Source: Lacinutrix sp. Hel_I_90 (GTDB lineage: Bacteria > Bacteroidota > Bacteroidia > Flavobacteriales > Flavobacteriaceae). Taken from it: a stretch of 64,000 bases of DNA. The stretch spans positions 3,733,981 to 3,797,980 of the forward strand of contig NZ_JYNQ01000001.1 in the NCBI RefSeq assembly GCF_000934685.1, read 5' to 3'. Both the position numbers and the translations under genes were made by a program. The notes under the pieces are model-generated. The model made no database searches and was not told the origin of the DNA. It saw only the letters and a program-made list of their open reading frames with translations. How positions within the stretch are numbered: the first letter of the stretch is position 1; the number at the start of each line of letters is the position of its first letter. Positions 27,051-37,120 of the stretch are shown piece after piece.

Positions 27051-28439
27051 ATGACACTTATAAAATCAATTTCAGGCATTCGAGGTACGATTGGAGGGGC
27101 AGTAGGAGAGAACCTAACACCAATTGATGCTGTTAAATTTGCATCGGCTTATGGTACCTGGTTAAAATCGCAACGCAATAAAGAAAATTATCGTGTTGTT
27201 GTTGGTCGCGATGCGCGAATTTCGGGTGAAATGATTCAGAATTTAGTAATGAATACTTTAGTAGGCTTAGGGATTCATGTTATTGATTTAGGGTTGTCAA
27301 CGACACCAACCGTTGAAATTGCCGTGCCCATGGAACATGCAGATGGCGGTATCATTTTAACAGCCAGTCATAATCCAAAACAATGGAATGCTTTAAAATT
27401 ATTAAATGCTAAAGGTGAATTTTTAGATGCTTCGGAGGGTGCTAAAATTTTAGAGATTGCTGATAGTAATACCATGCAGTTTGCAGACGTTGACCATTTA
27501 GGGAAAATAACAAGAAATCAAGCGTATATTGATTTGCATATTGATCATGTTTTGGATTTAGAATATGTAAACAAAGACGCTATAGAAGCAGCAAATTTTA
27601 AAGTGGTTGTAGATGGTGTCAATTCTACGGGAGGTATTGCCATTCCTTTGTTATTAGAACGCTTGGGTGTTCATGCTGTGAAATTATATTGTGAACCTAA
27701 TGGCCATTTTCCACATAATCCAGAGCCTTTAAAAGAACATTTAGGTGATTTATCTGCTGAAGTAAAAAAGCAGGGTGCCCATTTTGGAATTGTAGTAGAT
27801 CCAGATGTCGACCGATTGGCTTTTATGGATGAAAATGGCGAGATGTTTGGAGAAGAATATACGTTAGTCGCTTGTGCAGATTATGTGTTGAGTAAAAACC
27901 CTGGTAATACAGTTAGTAACATGAGTTCTACCCGCGCACTGCGTGATATCACAGAAAAACATGGTGGAAGTTATGAAGCTAGTGCTGTTGGCGAAGTAAA
28001 TGTTGTTTCGTTAATGAAAAAGAATAATGCCGTTATAGGAGGGGAAGGTAATGGTGGTATTATTTATCCAGCGTCGCATTATGGACGTGATGCTTTAGTA
28101 GGTGTAGCCCTATTTTTGAGCCTATTGGCCGAAAATCAAATGAGTGTTAGTGCATTACGAAAAACCTACACCAGTTATTTTATGAGTAAAAAGAAAATTG
28201 CATTAACGCCAGAAATTGATGTGGATGCGATTTTAAAAGCCATGGAAGCGCAGTATTCAGGTGAAAAGTTAACCACTATTGATGGTGTGAAAATTGACTT
28301 TTCTGAAAACTGGGCACATTTAAGAAAAAGTAATACAGAACCAATCATCAGGATTTATACCGAAGCAAAATCTCAGCAATTAGCAGATGATTTAGCAGAT
28401 AAAATAATTTCTGAAATTAAGGAAATAGCTAATATTTAG
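27051..28439 (+). CDS. glmM: Phosphoglucosamine mutase
   Basis: GlmM converts glucosamine-6-phosphate to glucosamine-1-phosphate for UDP-GlcNAc, peptidoglycan and lipid A. The 462-residue protein shows SGIRGTIGG at the N-terminus, the phosphoserine loop TASHNP (Ser106), the metal loop DPDVDR near residue 250, the sugar loop GGEGNGG near 327, and the phosphate-binding SNTEPIIRIY at the end. Bacteroidota GlmM-type proteins of this form are close to phosphomannomutases, so a double role is possible. It abuts the acyltransferase gene, and the aminotransferase follows after 26 bases. Confidence 0.93.
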   Translation: MTLIKSISGIRGTIGGAVGENLTPIDAVKFASAYGTWLKSQRNKENYRVVVGRDARISGEMIQNLVMNTLVGLGIHVIDLGLSTTPTVEIAVPMEHADGGIILTASHNPKQWNALKLLNAKGEFLDASEGAKILEIADSNTMQFADVDHLGKITRNQAYIDLHIDHVLDLEYVNKDAIEAANFKVVVDGVNSTGGIAIPLLLERLGVHAVKLYCEPNGHFPHNPEPLKEHLGDLSAEVKKQGAHFGIVVDPDVDRLAFMDENGEMFGEEYTLVACADYVLSKNPGNTVSNMSSTRALRDITEKHGGSYEASAVGEVNVVSLMKKNNAVIGGEGNGGIIYPASHYGRDALVGVALFLSLLAENQMSVSALRKTYTSYFMSKKKIALTPEIDVDAILKAMEAQYSGEKLTTIDGVKIDFSENWAHLRKSNTEPIIRIYTEAKSQQLADDLADKIISEIKEIANI

Positions 28440-28465
28440 TATTTTAGCGGAATACAAAAAGCGTT

Positions 28466-29962
28466 ATGATTACATCAAAACCAAGAGCAAGACATTCTGA
28501 ATTAGAACAGTATTTTTCTAAGTTTAGGAAGCATATTATAGGCATTAATCAGGAGTTTGAGTCTCCCTACGGGAAACAAAAAATGATTTATACAGATTGG
28601 ACGGCTTCAGGTCGCTTGTACCGTCCAATTGAAGATAAAATCACCAATCAATTTGGACCATTTGTTGCGAATACCCATACCGAAACAACAGTTTCTGGTA
28701 CAGCCATGACAAATGCCTATCATAAAGCAAGACACATTATAAAAGGTCATGTACATGCCAATGCAGATGATGTGTTAATTGTAGCAGGTAATGGTATGAC
28801 CAGTGTAGTAAACAAGTTTCAGCGTATTTTAGGTTTAAAAATACCTGAAAATATTAAAAAGTACGCTAAGATTCCAGACGAGATTCGTCCTGTAGTTTTT
28901 GTTACTCATATGGAGCACCACTCTAATCATACCTCTTGGTTAGAAACCATGGCAAAGGTAGAGGTGATTCCTGCTGGTGAAGATGGCTTATTCAGTTTAC
29001 AAAATTTAGAAACGCTTTTAGAACACTATAAAGACCGTACCTTAAAAATAGCCTCGGTTATTGGAGGTAGTAATGTCACGGGTATTCAAACACCATATCA
29101 TGAGATTGCAAAACTCATGCACCAACATGGAGGCGTATGCTTTGTAGATTTTGCATGTTCTGCGCCTTATGTAGATATTAATATGCATCCCGAAAACGAA
29201 GAAGCGTCTTTGGATGCGATATTCTTTTCACCACATAAATTTTTAGGAGGACCAGGAACTTCTGGTGTTTTGGTGTTTAACAAGAAATTATATAAAAATA
29301 TGATTCCTGACTGTCCGGGAGGAGGCACTGTGTCGTGGACCAACCCTTGGGGAGAACACAAGTACATTGACAGTATTGAAGATCGTGAAGATGGCGGGAC
29401 ACCAGGGTTTTTACAAACCATAAAAACGGCATTAGCCATTAAGCTAAAAGACCAAATGGGAGTAAAGAAAATCTTAGAAAGAGAGCATGAATTACTTCAT
29501 TTAATATTTGAAAATCTTGGAGCTATAGATAACATCAAAATCCTAGCACCAAATCATAAAGACAGATTGGGTGTCATATCTTTCTATATCGAAGACTTAC
29601 ACTTTAATTTAGGTGTGAAATTATTGAACGATCGCTACGGTATTCAAACACGTGGTGGTTGTAGTTGTGCGGGTACTTACGGGCATTATTTACTAAATGT
29701 AGATAGAGAGAAGTCTGATGCGTTAACCTGTGAAATAACGTCTGGAGATTTAACCCACAAACCTGGTTGGATCCGGCTATCTATTCACCCAACCACCACC
29801 TGTGATGAAATCGATTACGTCTGTGAGAGTTTAATTGCTTTGTCTGAAAATCACCAAGAATGGGCAAATGATTATGATTATAACAAAGCTAATAATGAGT
29901 TTGTTCATAAGCATTTTTTGCCAAAGCAAGACACGCGAGTGAGTGATTGGTTTGAGTTGTAA
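28466..29962 (+). CDS. Aminotransferase class V, cysteine-desulfurase-like
   Basis: The 498-residue protein has a PLP fold of the class V/NifS group. An IYTDWTASGR start replaces the usual YLDNAA. VFVTHMEHHSNHTSW, the VDFACSAPYVDI strand with the cofactor Asp, and FFSPHKFLGGPGTSG with the Schiff-base Lys near residue 258 follow. A Cys pair TRGGCSCAGTYGH near 410 could be the active Cys loop. It is about 100 residues longer than IscS or SufS. It is probably part of the glmM operon by position. A role in sulphur transfer or amino-acid breakdown cannot be chosen from sequence. Confidence 0.85.
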   Translation: MITSKPRARHSELEQYFSKFRKHIIGINQEFESPYGKQKMIYTDWTASGRLYRPIEDKITNQFGPFVANTHTETTVSGTAMTNAYHKARHIIKGHVHANADDVLIVAGNGMTSVVNKFQRILGLKIPENIKKYAKIPDEIRPVVFVTHMEHHSNHTSWLETMAKVEVIPAGEDGLFSLQNLETLLEHYKDRTLKIASVIGGSNVTGIQTPYHEIAKLMHQHGGVCFVDFACSAPYVDINMHPENEEASLDAIFFSPHKFLGGPGTSGVLVFNKKLYKNMIPDCPGGGTVSWTNPWGEHKYIDSIEDREDGGTPGFLQTIKTALAIKLKDQMGVKKILEREHELLHLIFENLGAIDNIKILAPNHKDRLGVISFYIEDLHFNLGVKLLNDRYGIQTRGGCSCAGTYGHYLLNVDREKSDALTCEITSGDLTHKPGWIRLSIHPTTTCDEIDYVCESLIALSENHQEWANDYDYNKANNEFVHKHFLPKQDTRVSDWFEL

Positions 29963-30097
29963 TGTTTAACTTTTAGTTTTATAAAACAGCAGACCATATC
30001 GTTGATTTTTAATGCGAATTCCATAAGCTATATAAGGTCACATCTTGTACTTTAGACTTCAGGGGAATAGCGCACAGGTTTTATTAATTAGAATGGT

Positions 30098-30988
30098 CTA
30101 TAGAAATTCTTTTGGTACTTTATCGCGATGTTTCCAGCGTTTGTGCGTCCATAAATAATATTCAGGAGCTTCATGTATTTGTTGTTCTACCAATCTGATG
30201 AATTGATCTGTAATTTCATAGTTTTTAAACGCGTTAGGATACTCGGCAAGCATTTTAAAGCTTACTTCATAAAACCCACGTTTAACTTTCCTAACAGCGA
30301 AATAAACGACAGACATGTCTAATTTTTTTGCTAGCATTTCTGCGCCAGTATGTATTGGTACCTTAATTCCCATAAATTCATTCCAGTGATGCGCTTTATC
30401 TGGTTTTGGTGATTGATCAGAAATAAACCCATTAATAGTTAAAACGTCTTTTTCTTGTAATTCAGTAAGTATAGGAATCGTTTCTTTTGTAGTAATTAAA
30501 TAAGAATTGTACCGTGCACGAATACGTTTTACTAAGGCATCAAAATATTTGTTAGATAAACGCTTGTAAACGGCGTTTCCTCTAGATTTTATATAGGTTT
30601 GAAGAATAAAAATCCATTCCCAACTGCCATAATGAGCGCACATTAAAATAGTACTTCTATTTTTGGCTTCAATATTATGTAATACATCCAAGTTGGTAAA
30701 AACGTAACGTTTTTTCATTTCAGCTTCAGAAATCGTCATTGATTTTACAGATTCTACAACCATATCACATAAATGATGGTAAAATTTTCTGGTAATTTCT
30801 TTTATTTCTTCAGGAGATTTTTCCGGAAAAACCAGTCTTAAATTTTGTTTTACCACTCGCTTTCTATATTTGAATATACGGTAGATCAGTAGGAATAAAA
30901 AATCTGAAAACGCATATAATAGTCTAAAGGGCAGTATAGAAATAAGCCATAAAAAAGGATAAATTATAATGTAAGCTAATAATTGCAT
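30098..30988 (-). CDS. Lysophospholipid acyltransferase family protein (LpxL/HtrB-like)
   Basis: The 296-residue protein has an N-terminal membrane segment (YPFLWLISILPFRLLY) and the acyltransferase motif ILMCAHYGSWEW near residue 118, where His and the following acidic residue form the catalytic dyad. ISDQSPKPDKAHHWNEFMG, a substrate-side motif, and the YYLWTHKRWKHRDK ending are typical of LpxL/HtrB late lipid A acyltransferases. It adds secondary acyl chains to lipid A, or in Bacteroidota to related lipids, at the inner membrane. It is divergent from the rhomboid gene and stands alone. Confidence 0.9.
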   Translation of the reverse strand: MQLLAYIIIYPFLWLISILPFRLLYAFSDFLFLLIYRIFKYRKRVVKQNLRLVFPEKSPEEIKEITRKFYHHLCDMVVESVKSMTISEAEMKKRYVFTNLDVLHNIEAKNRSTILMCAHYGSWEWIFILQTYIKSRGNAVYKRLSNKYFDALVKRIRARYNSYLITTKETIPILTELQEKDVLTINGFISDQSPKPDKAHHWNEFMGIKVPIHTGAEMLAKKLDMSVVYFAVRKVKRGFYEVSFKMLAEYPNAFKNYEITDQFIRLVEQQIHEAPEYYLWTHKRWKHRDKVPKEFL

Positions 30989-31118
30989 TGTTGTGTTCTA
31001 TTTTTTAAGTGACAAAGATAAAGTATATTTTTACTGCATAAAATTATTATAAATTATTGTGAGAAGTAAAGGGTGTGTTTTTCTTTTTAAATACCTTTAC
31101 CGCTAAATAGTAATATGC

Positions 31119-31790
31119 ATGGGTAGTTTAAATTCGGTAACAATTATTTTAATAATAGCAAACGTTCTGGTGTCATTAAAAGGCTTTAATGACTTTTCTT
31201 TTTTTGAAAAATATAAGTTTAATGTAGGTGCTATAGCACGCGGCGAAAAGTACAGGATGTTGAGCTCCGGTTTTCTGCATACTAACCAAATGCATTTGTT
31301 TATGAATATGTTTGGGCTTTATTTATTTTCTAATCAGGTTATTAGTGGTGTAGGAGAGGTAGGCTATATAATTGTTTATTTTGCGAGTTTGATAGCAGGC
31401 AGTTTATTATCTTTTTATTTTCATAAAAACGAATACCATTATACAGCCGTTGGAGCAAGCGGTGCTGTTACAGGAGTTTTATATTCAGCTATTTTATTAG
31501 GACCTGAATTGAAATATTATTTTATGTTTTTACCGTCTCATATTGGAACCGTAGATTTAGGGATTAAAGGGTATATTTTAGGTATTGGATATTTACTATA
31601 TACCATTTATGCCATGAAAAAGAAAGCCGATAATATTGGGCATGACGCACACTTTGGTGGCGCTATAGGTGGTTATGTTTTAACCATTGCAATGGCATCT
31701 TGGTTAGTAACCGAAAATTTATTAATAACAGGATTGTTGGCTGTTCCAATAATTATATTATTCATTATGAGAAAATTGGGAAAAATATAA
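31119..31790 (+). CDS. Rhomboid family intramembrane serine protease
   Basis: The 223-residue protein has six or seven hydrophobic helices and the rhomboid motifs: SGFLHTNQMHLFMNMFGLY in helix 2, GASGAVTG with the catalytic Ser near residue 114, and HDAHFGGAIGGY with the catalytic His near 177. Rhomboids cut single-pass membrane proteins within the membrane. Substrates here are unknown. A near-consensus -7 element (TACCTTTA, 31092-31099) lies 20 bases ahead of the ATG. Active-site residues are intact. Confidence 0.93.
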   Translation: MGSLNSVTIILIIANVLVSLKGFNDFSFFEKYKFNVGAIARGEKYRMLSSGFLHTNQMHLFMNMFGLYLFSNQVISGVGEVGYIIVYFASLIAGSLLSFYFHKNEYHYTAVGASGAVTGVLYSAILLGPELKYYFMFLPSHIGTVDLGIKGYILGIGYLLYTIYAMKKKADNIGHDAHFGGAIGGYVLTIAMASWLVTENLLITGLLAVPIIILFIMRKLGKI

Positions 31791-31834
31791 TCTGAAAAAG
31801 TTTTCTACCTAAGCATAAACAAATACTTTTTAAA

Positions 31835-32971
31835 TTATTGAAGTAATTCTGCTATTTTGTCTTCTAAAGCTTGCCCTCTTAAATTCTTTGCGACTATTTT
31901 ACCTTCATTATCTAAAACAAAGGTAGCAGGGATGGAACTTACGCCATATTGAATAGCAATAGGGTCGTTCCAACCTTTTAAGTTAGATACGTGTCTCCAC
32001 TTGAGTTGATCTTTTTCAATAGCAGCTATCCATTTATCTTGCTGTCCTGAACTGTCTAAAGATACACCAATGATTTCAAGTCCTTTCTCATGGTATTTAT
32101 TGTACGTTTTCACAACATTCGGGTTCTCTCTTCGACAAGGTACACACCAAGAGGCCCAAAAATCGATGACAATAACCTTAGCTTTTATATCGCTTAAAGA
32201 TAATGTTTCTCCTTGTGGTGTTTTACCAGAGAAATTTGGTGCAACTTTACCTACCTCACTGTTTATTGCCGCCTGAGTTGCTAATTCGTTTTTTTTAACA
32301 AAAGCCATGGCCGTTTTTGCTGCTCTAGTCTCTTTTAAATCATCTGCTAATAGATCATATAATGTTTTCAATTGCTTTGAAGGAATTTGCTTGGCCAAGG
32401 TTATGCGTTCTAATGTTAGAACTGAAAGCACAGCATTTGGATGTTTTTCAATAAATTTAATATCATTTTTTAATGCTTCATTTAGCAGGCTATCATAAGA
32501 TTTTTTAACGGCTGTCATTCCTTCTGTATTATTGTTAGATTGGAATGTTTTAAACTTTAAACGTAAACCGTCATTAAAGTCACGCAAATATTGCGAGTCG
32601 TCAACGTAGATTTTTGTATACTCATTTTCTTTACTTCCAATAACTTTAGATGCTGCTAAACTATCTGAAGGTATCTCGATAGAAAAATGCTCGTTTGCAA
32701 CTATAAGGGGAAAATTGCCTAATACATGCTCTATAGTTATGTAATATTTATCTGCTGATTCAACCTTGCCTTTAAATGTAAAAGTCCCATTAGTTATCAA
32801 AGTAGAATCTAAAACAATTTTTTTATTATTTTCTACTCTAAATAAACTTGCGGTACTATTATTAATATCAGAATCCAATGTGACATCAATATTAAAACCA
32901 TCGGTTTTTTGCTCTTTTTTACAGGCAAACATTAAAGTTATCAAACTAAATAATACTATTTTCTTTATCAC
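31835..32971 (-). CDS. TlpA/ResA-type thioredoxin lipoprotein with DUF4369-like N-terminus
   Basis: The 378-residue lipoprotein has a lipobox near Cys17 (LMFACKK). Its N-terminal beta domain of DUF4369 type (residues about 20-130) carries the TFTFKGKV strands, and a helical linker follows. The C-terminal thioredoxin domain has WASWCVPCRRENP, the CxxC active site near residue 277, and the cis-Pro segment SIPATFVLD. Such proteins are periplasmic reductants, often for cytochrome c maturation or thiol repair. The start is GTG at 32971. A promoter element lies just upstream. It stands between the rhomboid and mnmE. Confidence 0.92.
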   Translation of the reverse strand: MIKKIVLFSLITLMFACKKEQKTDGFNIDVTLDSDINNSTASLFRVENNKKIVLDSTLITNGTFTFKGKVESADKYYITIEHVLGNFPLIVANEHFSIEIPSDSLAASKVIGSKENEYTKIYVDDSQYLRDFNDGLRLKFKTFQSNNNTEGMTAVKKSYDSLLNEALKNDIKFIEKHPNAVLSVLTLERITLAKQIPSKQLKTLYDLLADDLKETRAAKTAMAFVKKNELATQAAINSEVGKVAPNFSGKTPQGETLSLSDIKAKVIVIDFWASWCVPCRRENPNVVKTYNKYHEKGLEIIGVSLDSSGQQDKWIAAIEKDQLKWRHVSNLKGWNDPIAIQYGVSSIPATFVLDNEGKIVAKNLRGQALEDKIAELLQ

Positions 32972-32991
32972 GGCTTATTTTTTTAGAGTTA

Positions 32992-32999
32992 CAAATATA
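32992..32999 (-). promoter_or_regulatory. -7 promoter element of the TlpA-type gene
   Basis: On the minus strand TATATTTG is an exact TAnnTTTG match, 20 bases before the GTG start. A perfect TTTG -33 box is not present at the right distance, so strength is uncertain. Confidence 0.5.
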
Positions 33000-33064
33000 T
33001 AAGATAATCTGAAATTTGCATCTTTATTAGTTGATGTTAACAATAATTTCAAAGCGCATTTTAT

Positions 33065-33072
33065 TACCTTTG
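33065..33072 (+). promoter_or_regulatory. -7 promoter element directly before mnmE, suggesting a leaderless message
   Basis: TACCTTTG is an exact TAnnTTTG match ending four bases before the ATG at 33077. The start of transcription would fall at or next to the A of ATG. No strong -33 box is seen. Confidence 0.5.
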
Positions 33073-33076
33073 TACT

Positions 33077-34468
33077 ATGATTTATAACGATACCATAGTT
33101 GCCCTGGCAACGGCTTCTGGAGCGGGCGCAGTTGCAATTATTAGATTGTCTGGAAAAGAAGCGATTACTATTGCAGACGGCTTTTTCAAGTCTGTTAAAT
33201 CAAATAAATCACTTAAAAATCAAAAAACGCATACCATACATTTAGGTCATATAGTTGATGAAAAGAGGATTATTGATGAGGTGTTAGTGTCTATTTTTAA
33301 AAACCCAAATTCGTATACAGGAGAAAACGTCATCGAAATTTCTTGTCATGGTTCTATATATATTCAACAGGAAATTATTCAGTTATTTCTTAGAAATGGC
33401 TGCAGAATGGCTAATGCTGGTGAATTTACTTTACGTGCCTTTTTAAACGGAAAGCTGGATTTAAGTCAGGCAGAAGCAGTTGCCGATTTAATATCCAGTG
33501 ATAATGAAGCTTCCCATCAAATTGCAATGCAGCAAATGCGTGGTGGGTTTTCTTCAGAAATAGCAAAGTTAAGAGAAGAACTCATGAACTTTGCATCGTT
33601 AATAGAACTCGAACTCGATTTTGCGGAAGAGGATGTTGAATTTGCGGACCGTACACAGTTTAAAGCATTAATAGCGCGTATTTCATTTGTATTAAAACGA
33701 TTAATTGATTCTTTTGCTGTTGGGAATGTTATAAAAAATGGAATTCCCGTTGCTATTGTTGGTGAGCCAAATGTGGGAAAATCAACATTATTAAATGCGC
33801 TTTTAAATGAAGAGCGTGCTATTGTGAGTAGTATTGCAGGTACCACGCGTGATACGATTGAAGACGAATTAGTGATTGAGGGTATTGGTTTCCGCTTTAT
33901 CGATACGGCAGGAATACGTGAGACCGACGATATTGTAGAAAGTATTGGTATTAAAAAAACGTTTGAAAAAATGGAACAGGCTCAAGTCGTTGTTCTGTTA
34001 TTTTCTGCGGAAGAATTTAAAACAGAACCGGATAGACTTAAAATTGAAATTGAAAAAATAAAGAATAGGTTTCCATTAAAACCTTTGGTTGTCATAGCGA
34101 ATAAAGTGGATACCTTAAACGATTCAGAATTAAATAAACTGCAATCCGAGTTTGAAAATCTCCACTTGTTGTCTGCAAAAACAGGCTTAGGCGTAGAAGC
34201 GCTAAAAGAAAAACTAATCGGTTTCGTTAACACCGGAGCACTTAGAAATAATGAAACGATAATTACTAACACGCGACATTACGATTCGCTTTTAAAAGCT
34301 TTTGAAGAAGTCGCTAAGGTTAAATATGGCTTACAAACGGCGATTTCAGGCGATTTATTAGCTATTGATATTCGTCAGGCTTTATATCATTTTGGAGAAA
34401 TTACAGGTGAAATCACCAGTGATGATTTACTAGGAAATATCTTTGCTAATTTCTGTATTGGGAAGTAA
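33077..34468 (+). CDS. mnmE: tRNA uridine-5-carboxymethylaminomethyl(34) synthesis GTPase
   Basis: MnmE works with MnmG to modify wobble U34 in tRNAs. The 463-residue protein shows the N-terminal formyl-THF-binding domain (NDTIVALATASGAGAVAIIRLSG) and SYTGENVIEISCHGS. The central GTPase has GEPNVGKST near residue 229, AGTTRDTIEDE, DTAGIRETDD and NKVD, and the C-terminal Cys motif CIGK ends the protein as it should. All key residues are present. It stands alone on the plus strand and ends the housekeeping part of the window. Confidence 0.97.
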   Translation: MIYNDTIVALATASGAGAVAIIRLSGKEAITIADGFFKSVKSNKSLKNQKTHTIHLGHIVDEKRIIDEVLVSIFKNPNSYTGENVIEISCHGSIYIQQEIIQLFLRNGCRMANAGEFTLRAFLNGKLDLSQAEAVADLISSDNEASHQIAMQQMRGGFSSEIAKLREELMNFASLIELELDFAEEDVEFADRTQFKALIARISFVLKRLIDSFAVGNVIKNGIPVAIVGEPNVGKSTLLNALLNEERAIVSSIAGTTRDTIEDELVIEGIGFRFIDTAGIRETDDIVESIGIKKTFEKMEQAQVVVLLFSAEEFKTEPDRLKIEIEKIKNRFPLKPLVVIANKVDTLNDSELNKLQSEFENLHLLSAKTGLGVEALKEKLIGFVNTGALRNNETIITNTRHYDSLLKAFEEVAKVKYGLQTAISGDLLAIDIRQALYHFGEITGEITSDDLLGNIFANFCIGK

Positions 34469-34885
34469 AAACAAGTCATTTTAATGGAGTGATATTTCTA
34501 TTCGAACACATTCCAACAACTTTAATTATAGGTGTTTATATTTTATATTTTTACTAATTCTGCCCTTTTAGGTGTGCTATGTTTAAACAAACTCACGTAA
34601 ATTTAAAAATAGAGCTTTAAAAGAATGCCTATATATCGACGAAACAACCTGTTTATAGGATTATATGAAACCCTTCATTTTAAACCTTAAAAAAGTTAAA
34701 ATTTCACTTAAAATGCTCTAAGGCAATGTGTTGAATTATTTAAAAACATCGACTAAAAGCATAAAAATTCTCGTTGTAATGTTAAAAAACGCGGTGAAAT
34801 GCAAAAAAAATTAACAATATATTTGTAGGTCTTAATAATTTGTATAGATTTGCTTTCTAAAGGATTAATTAAAAACTTATACATT
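34469..34885. other. Intergenic region before the gliding locus, with one promoter
   Basis: No gene seen. Near its end TTTG (34822-34825), a 19-base spacer and TAGATTTG (34845-34852) form a good Bacteroidota promoter, 33 bases before the ATG at 34886. The remainder is AT-rich without notable repeats or a clear mnmE terminator. Confidence 0.65.
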
Positions 34886-35323
34886 ATGAAAATGAAACCT
34901 ACCCTTTTTATTATTGTTTTTTTGCTAGTAACCAGTTTTGGTTTCGCTCAGGCTGAGCTTTCTATAATTAGTGGGAAAGTAGGTATCTCAAAATACCACG
35001 ACCGCGACGAATTAGACCAAATGCAAAAAGGACAATTGTTAACGTTATATATTGAGAGAATAGAAGTGATTGTTAAAATACTTCCTAATATAGCATTTGC
35101 AACTATGCCAGGTGTTACTATGAGTGCATTAGGTATTCCTGATACTAAAGATCACAGGAAGGCATTAGAGGATCAACATGAGGCGACATCTAATTATTTT
35201 AATAATACACTCGAATTTCAAAATAAGATATTGCCTTATTCTGATAAATCGAATTTAATAGCTGCCATATTGTTTTATGAGGAAACTTTAAAATCATTGC
35301 ATACTTATCGCGAATTTAATTAA
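34886..35323 (+). CDS. Small secreted protein of unknown function near the gliding locus
   Basis: The 145-residue protein begins at the ATG at 34886 (MKMKPTLF); a longer TTG start at 34850 would overlap the promoter and spoil the signal peptide. The signal ends near FGFAQAE. The mature part is helical with a long HRKALEDQHEATSNYFNNTLEFQ segment and a short hydrophobic loop (ATMPGVTMSAL). No domain is recognised. It has its own promoter and lies just upstream of the sprC-type operon, so a role in gliding or surface assembly is possible but unproven. Confidence 0.72.
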   Translation: MKMKPTLFIIVFLLVTSFGFAQAELSIISGKVGISKYHDRDELDQMQKGQLLTLYIERIEVIVKILPNIAFATMPGVTMSALGIPDTKDHRKALEDQHEATSNYFNNTLEFQNKILPYSDKSNLIAAILFYEETLKSLHTYREFN

Positions 35324-35653
35324 TTTTTAGTTTTAATTGGTTTCGAGTACATTCAAGACCATAAGATTTTTAAATACCCTTTTAACACACAAAATTTAGC
35401 ACATACATAAATTTTAAGAGCTATATCTAAATAATTGATTTTTTGCAGTTTAAGCAGCTGCTACTAAATTAAAAAAATGAAATTAATCCTAAAGTTTAAT
35501 TAAGTAATACATTATTAACCCTCTCTATTATGACTCTAATATGAATGAAAAGTACTACAGATACGATAAAAAGATGGATTTCATCGATTTTATTTGCATT
35601 TCATAGTATTTTATTATATGTTTGAATAGATAATAGAATGAATTTAATTACAT
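35324..35653. promoter_or_regulatory. Leader region of the sprC-D-B-F-type operon with promoter
   Basis: TTTG (35593-35596), a 20-base spacer and TATGTTTG (35617-35624) match the Bacteroidota promoter consensus and lie 30 bases before the ATG of the first operon gene. The rest of the stretch is AT-rich without a gene. Confidence 0.65.
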
Positions 35654-36952
35654 ATGAAAAATTTAGCCCAAATTATATGCCTAACATTATTGTTAACCAG
35701 CACTATGCAAGCGCAACAAGAAAAGGGTATAACAGGAAAAGAAAATTGGTTAGAATCTTGGACAGAATTCCAGCCTAAGGTTGAAGATTACGGTGAGCCA
35801 ACTCAAATCTTAACTGGTAACATTACTCAGGATACTAAACTGAAAAAAAGAGATGTTTACTTGTTATTAGGAAGTGTTTTTGTTACAGATAGTACGACAC
35901 TTACCATAGAGCCAGGTACCACTATTATTGGTGATTTTAAAACGAATGGATCTTTAACAATAAGCAAAGGTTCCAAAATAATAGCAGAAGGTTTAGAAAC
36001 AGATCCAATTGTTTTCACTTCTAATAGAAGTGTTAAAAAAGAAGGAGACTGGGGTGGCTTGTTTATTCTTGGAAGTGCGCCTATAAATAAATTTGGCAAT
36101 GCGTCGGCTGTAGATTATGGTTTAAAGCCTTCGTCTTTTCTATATACAAGCTACGGTGGAAATAATGTAAAAAGTAATTCTGGTATTTTAAAATATGTAA
36201 GAATAGAGTACGCAGGAAGAAGAACTAAAGATCATGGTTATTTTAATGGTCTTACGTTGGCTGGTGTAGGTAAAGCTACAGTTCTAGAAAACGTAATGAT
36301 TAGTTATTGTGGTGGTAATTCATTCAATGTATTGGGTGGTGTTGTAGATTTGAAAAAAATGGTTTCCTATAAATCAAAAGGAACGGACTATGCCTTTAAT
36401 TATGGAGCTCAAAGTAATTTAGTTAATTCTTTAGCTGTTCGATCATCTTATGTATCTGGTGTTAATGGCTCAAGATCGCTGTGGGTTTCTTCTTATGAAA
36501 AGAAAGAGGAAGTAGATTTTAGTAAAAAAGGAACGGTGGTAAAAGCACAAAATTTAACATTCGTAAATATTACTAAAGATCTAGAAAAAGATATTAAAAT
36601 AGGCTTAGTAGATGAAGCGATATACATTGGTAATAATTCTTCATTAGACATTTCACAAAGTGTGATTTCAGGTTATAATCCAGCGGTGTTATTCGAAAGA
36701 AGTATAGTTATAAATAGTGAAAACTTAGAAAAGATAAAATTCAGTAACATGTATTTCAATAAGTGTAATGGAAATATTTTTACCGAAGGCAATGCTAATA
36801 ACGAAGACTTAGAAAACTGGTATGGTAACAGTGCCTTTTTTAATGTATACCAGAAAACTACAGATTCAGAAACATTCATTGATCCTAATAACTCTAGAAA
36901 TCCTGACTTTAGACTGCGAATTAATAAAATCGTTGCTTCTAGTGAAGATTAG
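35654..36952 (+). CDS. Secreted beta-helix-like protein, first gene of the gliding operon
   Basis: The 432-residue protein has a signal peptide (cleavage near STMQAQ). A repeating strand pattern follows, of a kind common in Bacteroidota surface proteins: LTGNIT, LTIEPGTTIIGD, LTISKGSKIIAEG, DPIVFTSNR, GDWGGLFILGSAPIN. This builds a parallel beta-helix from about residue 45 to 370. No T9SS C-terminal domain is visible at its end. In Flavobacterium johnsoniae extra motility genes precede sprC, so this may be the local equivalent, but I cannot name it. It shares the strand with sprC and the 168-base gap has no terminator. Confidence 0.78.
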   Translation: MKNLAQIICLTLLLTSTMQAQQEKGITGKENWLESWTEFQPKVEDYGEPTQILTGNITQDTKLKKRDVYLLLGSVFVTDSTTLTIEPGTTIIGDFKTNGSLTISKGSKIIAEGLETDPIVFTSNRSVKKEGDWGGLFILGSAPINKFGNASAVDYGLKPSSFLYTSYGGNNVKSNSGILKYVRIEYAGRRTKDHGYFNGLTLAGVGKATVLENVMISYCGGNSFNVLGGVVDLKKMVSYKSKGTDYAFNYGAQSNLVNSLAVRSSYVSGVNGSRSLWVSSYEKKEEVDFSKKGTVVKAQNLTFVNITKDLEKDIKIGLVDEAIYIGNNSSLDISQSVISGYNPAVLFERSIVINSENLEKIKFSNMYFNKCNGNIFTEGNANNEDLENWYGNSAFFNVYQKTTDSETFIDPNNSRNPDFRLRINKIVASSED

Positions 36953-37120
36953 GATGTCAAATATGATTTCTCTATTTAGTTAATTAATAATAATAATTAG
37001 GTATTCTCTCTATAAGCCTAAAAACCTAGAAAACACTAATTATTTTGAGTTAGAAGGTGATTTTATAATAAAAATATAAAATGAAGCATCATAGAAATCA
37101 TATCTACAAAATAAGAGTGT

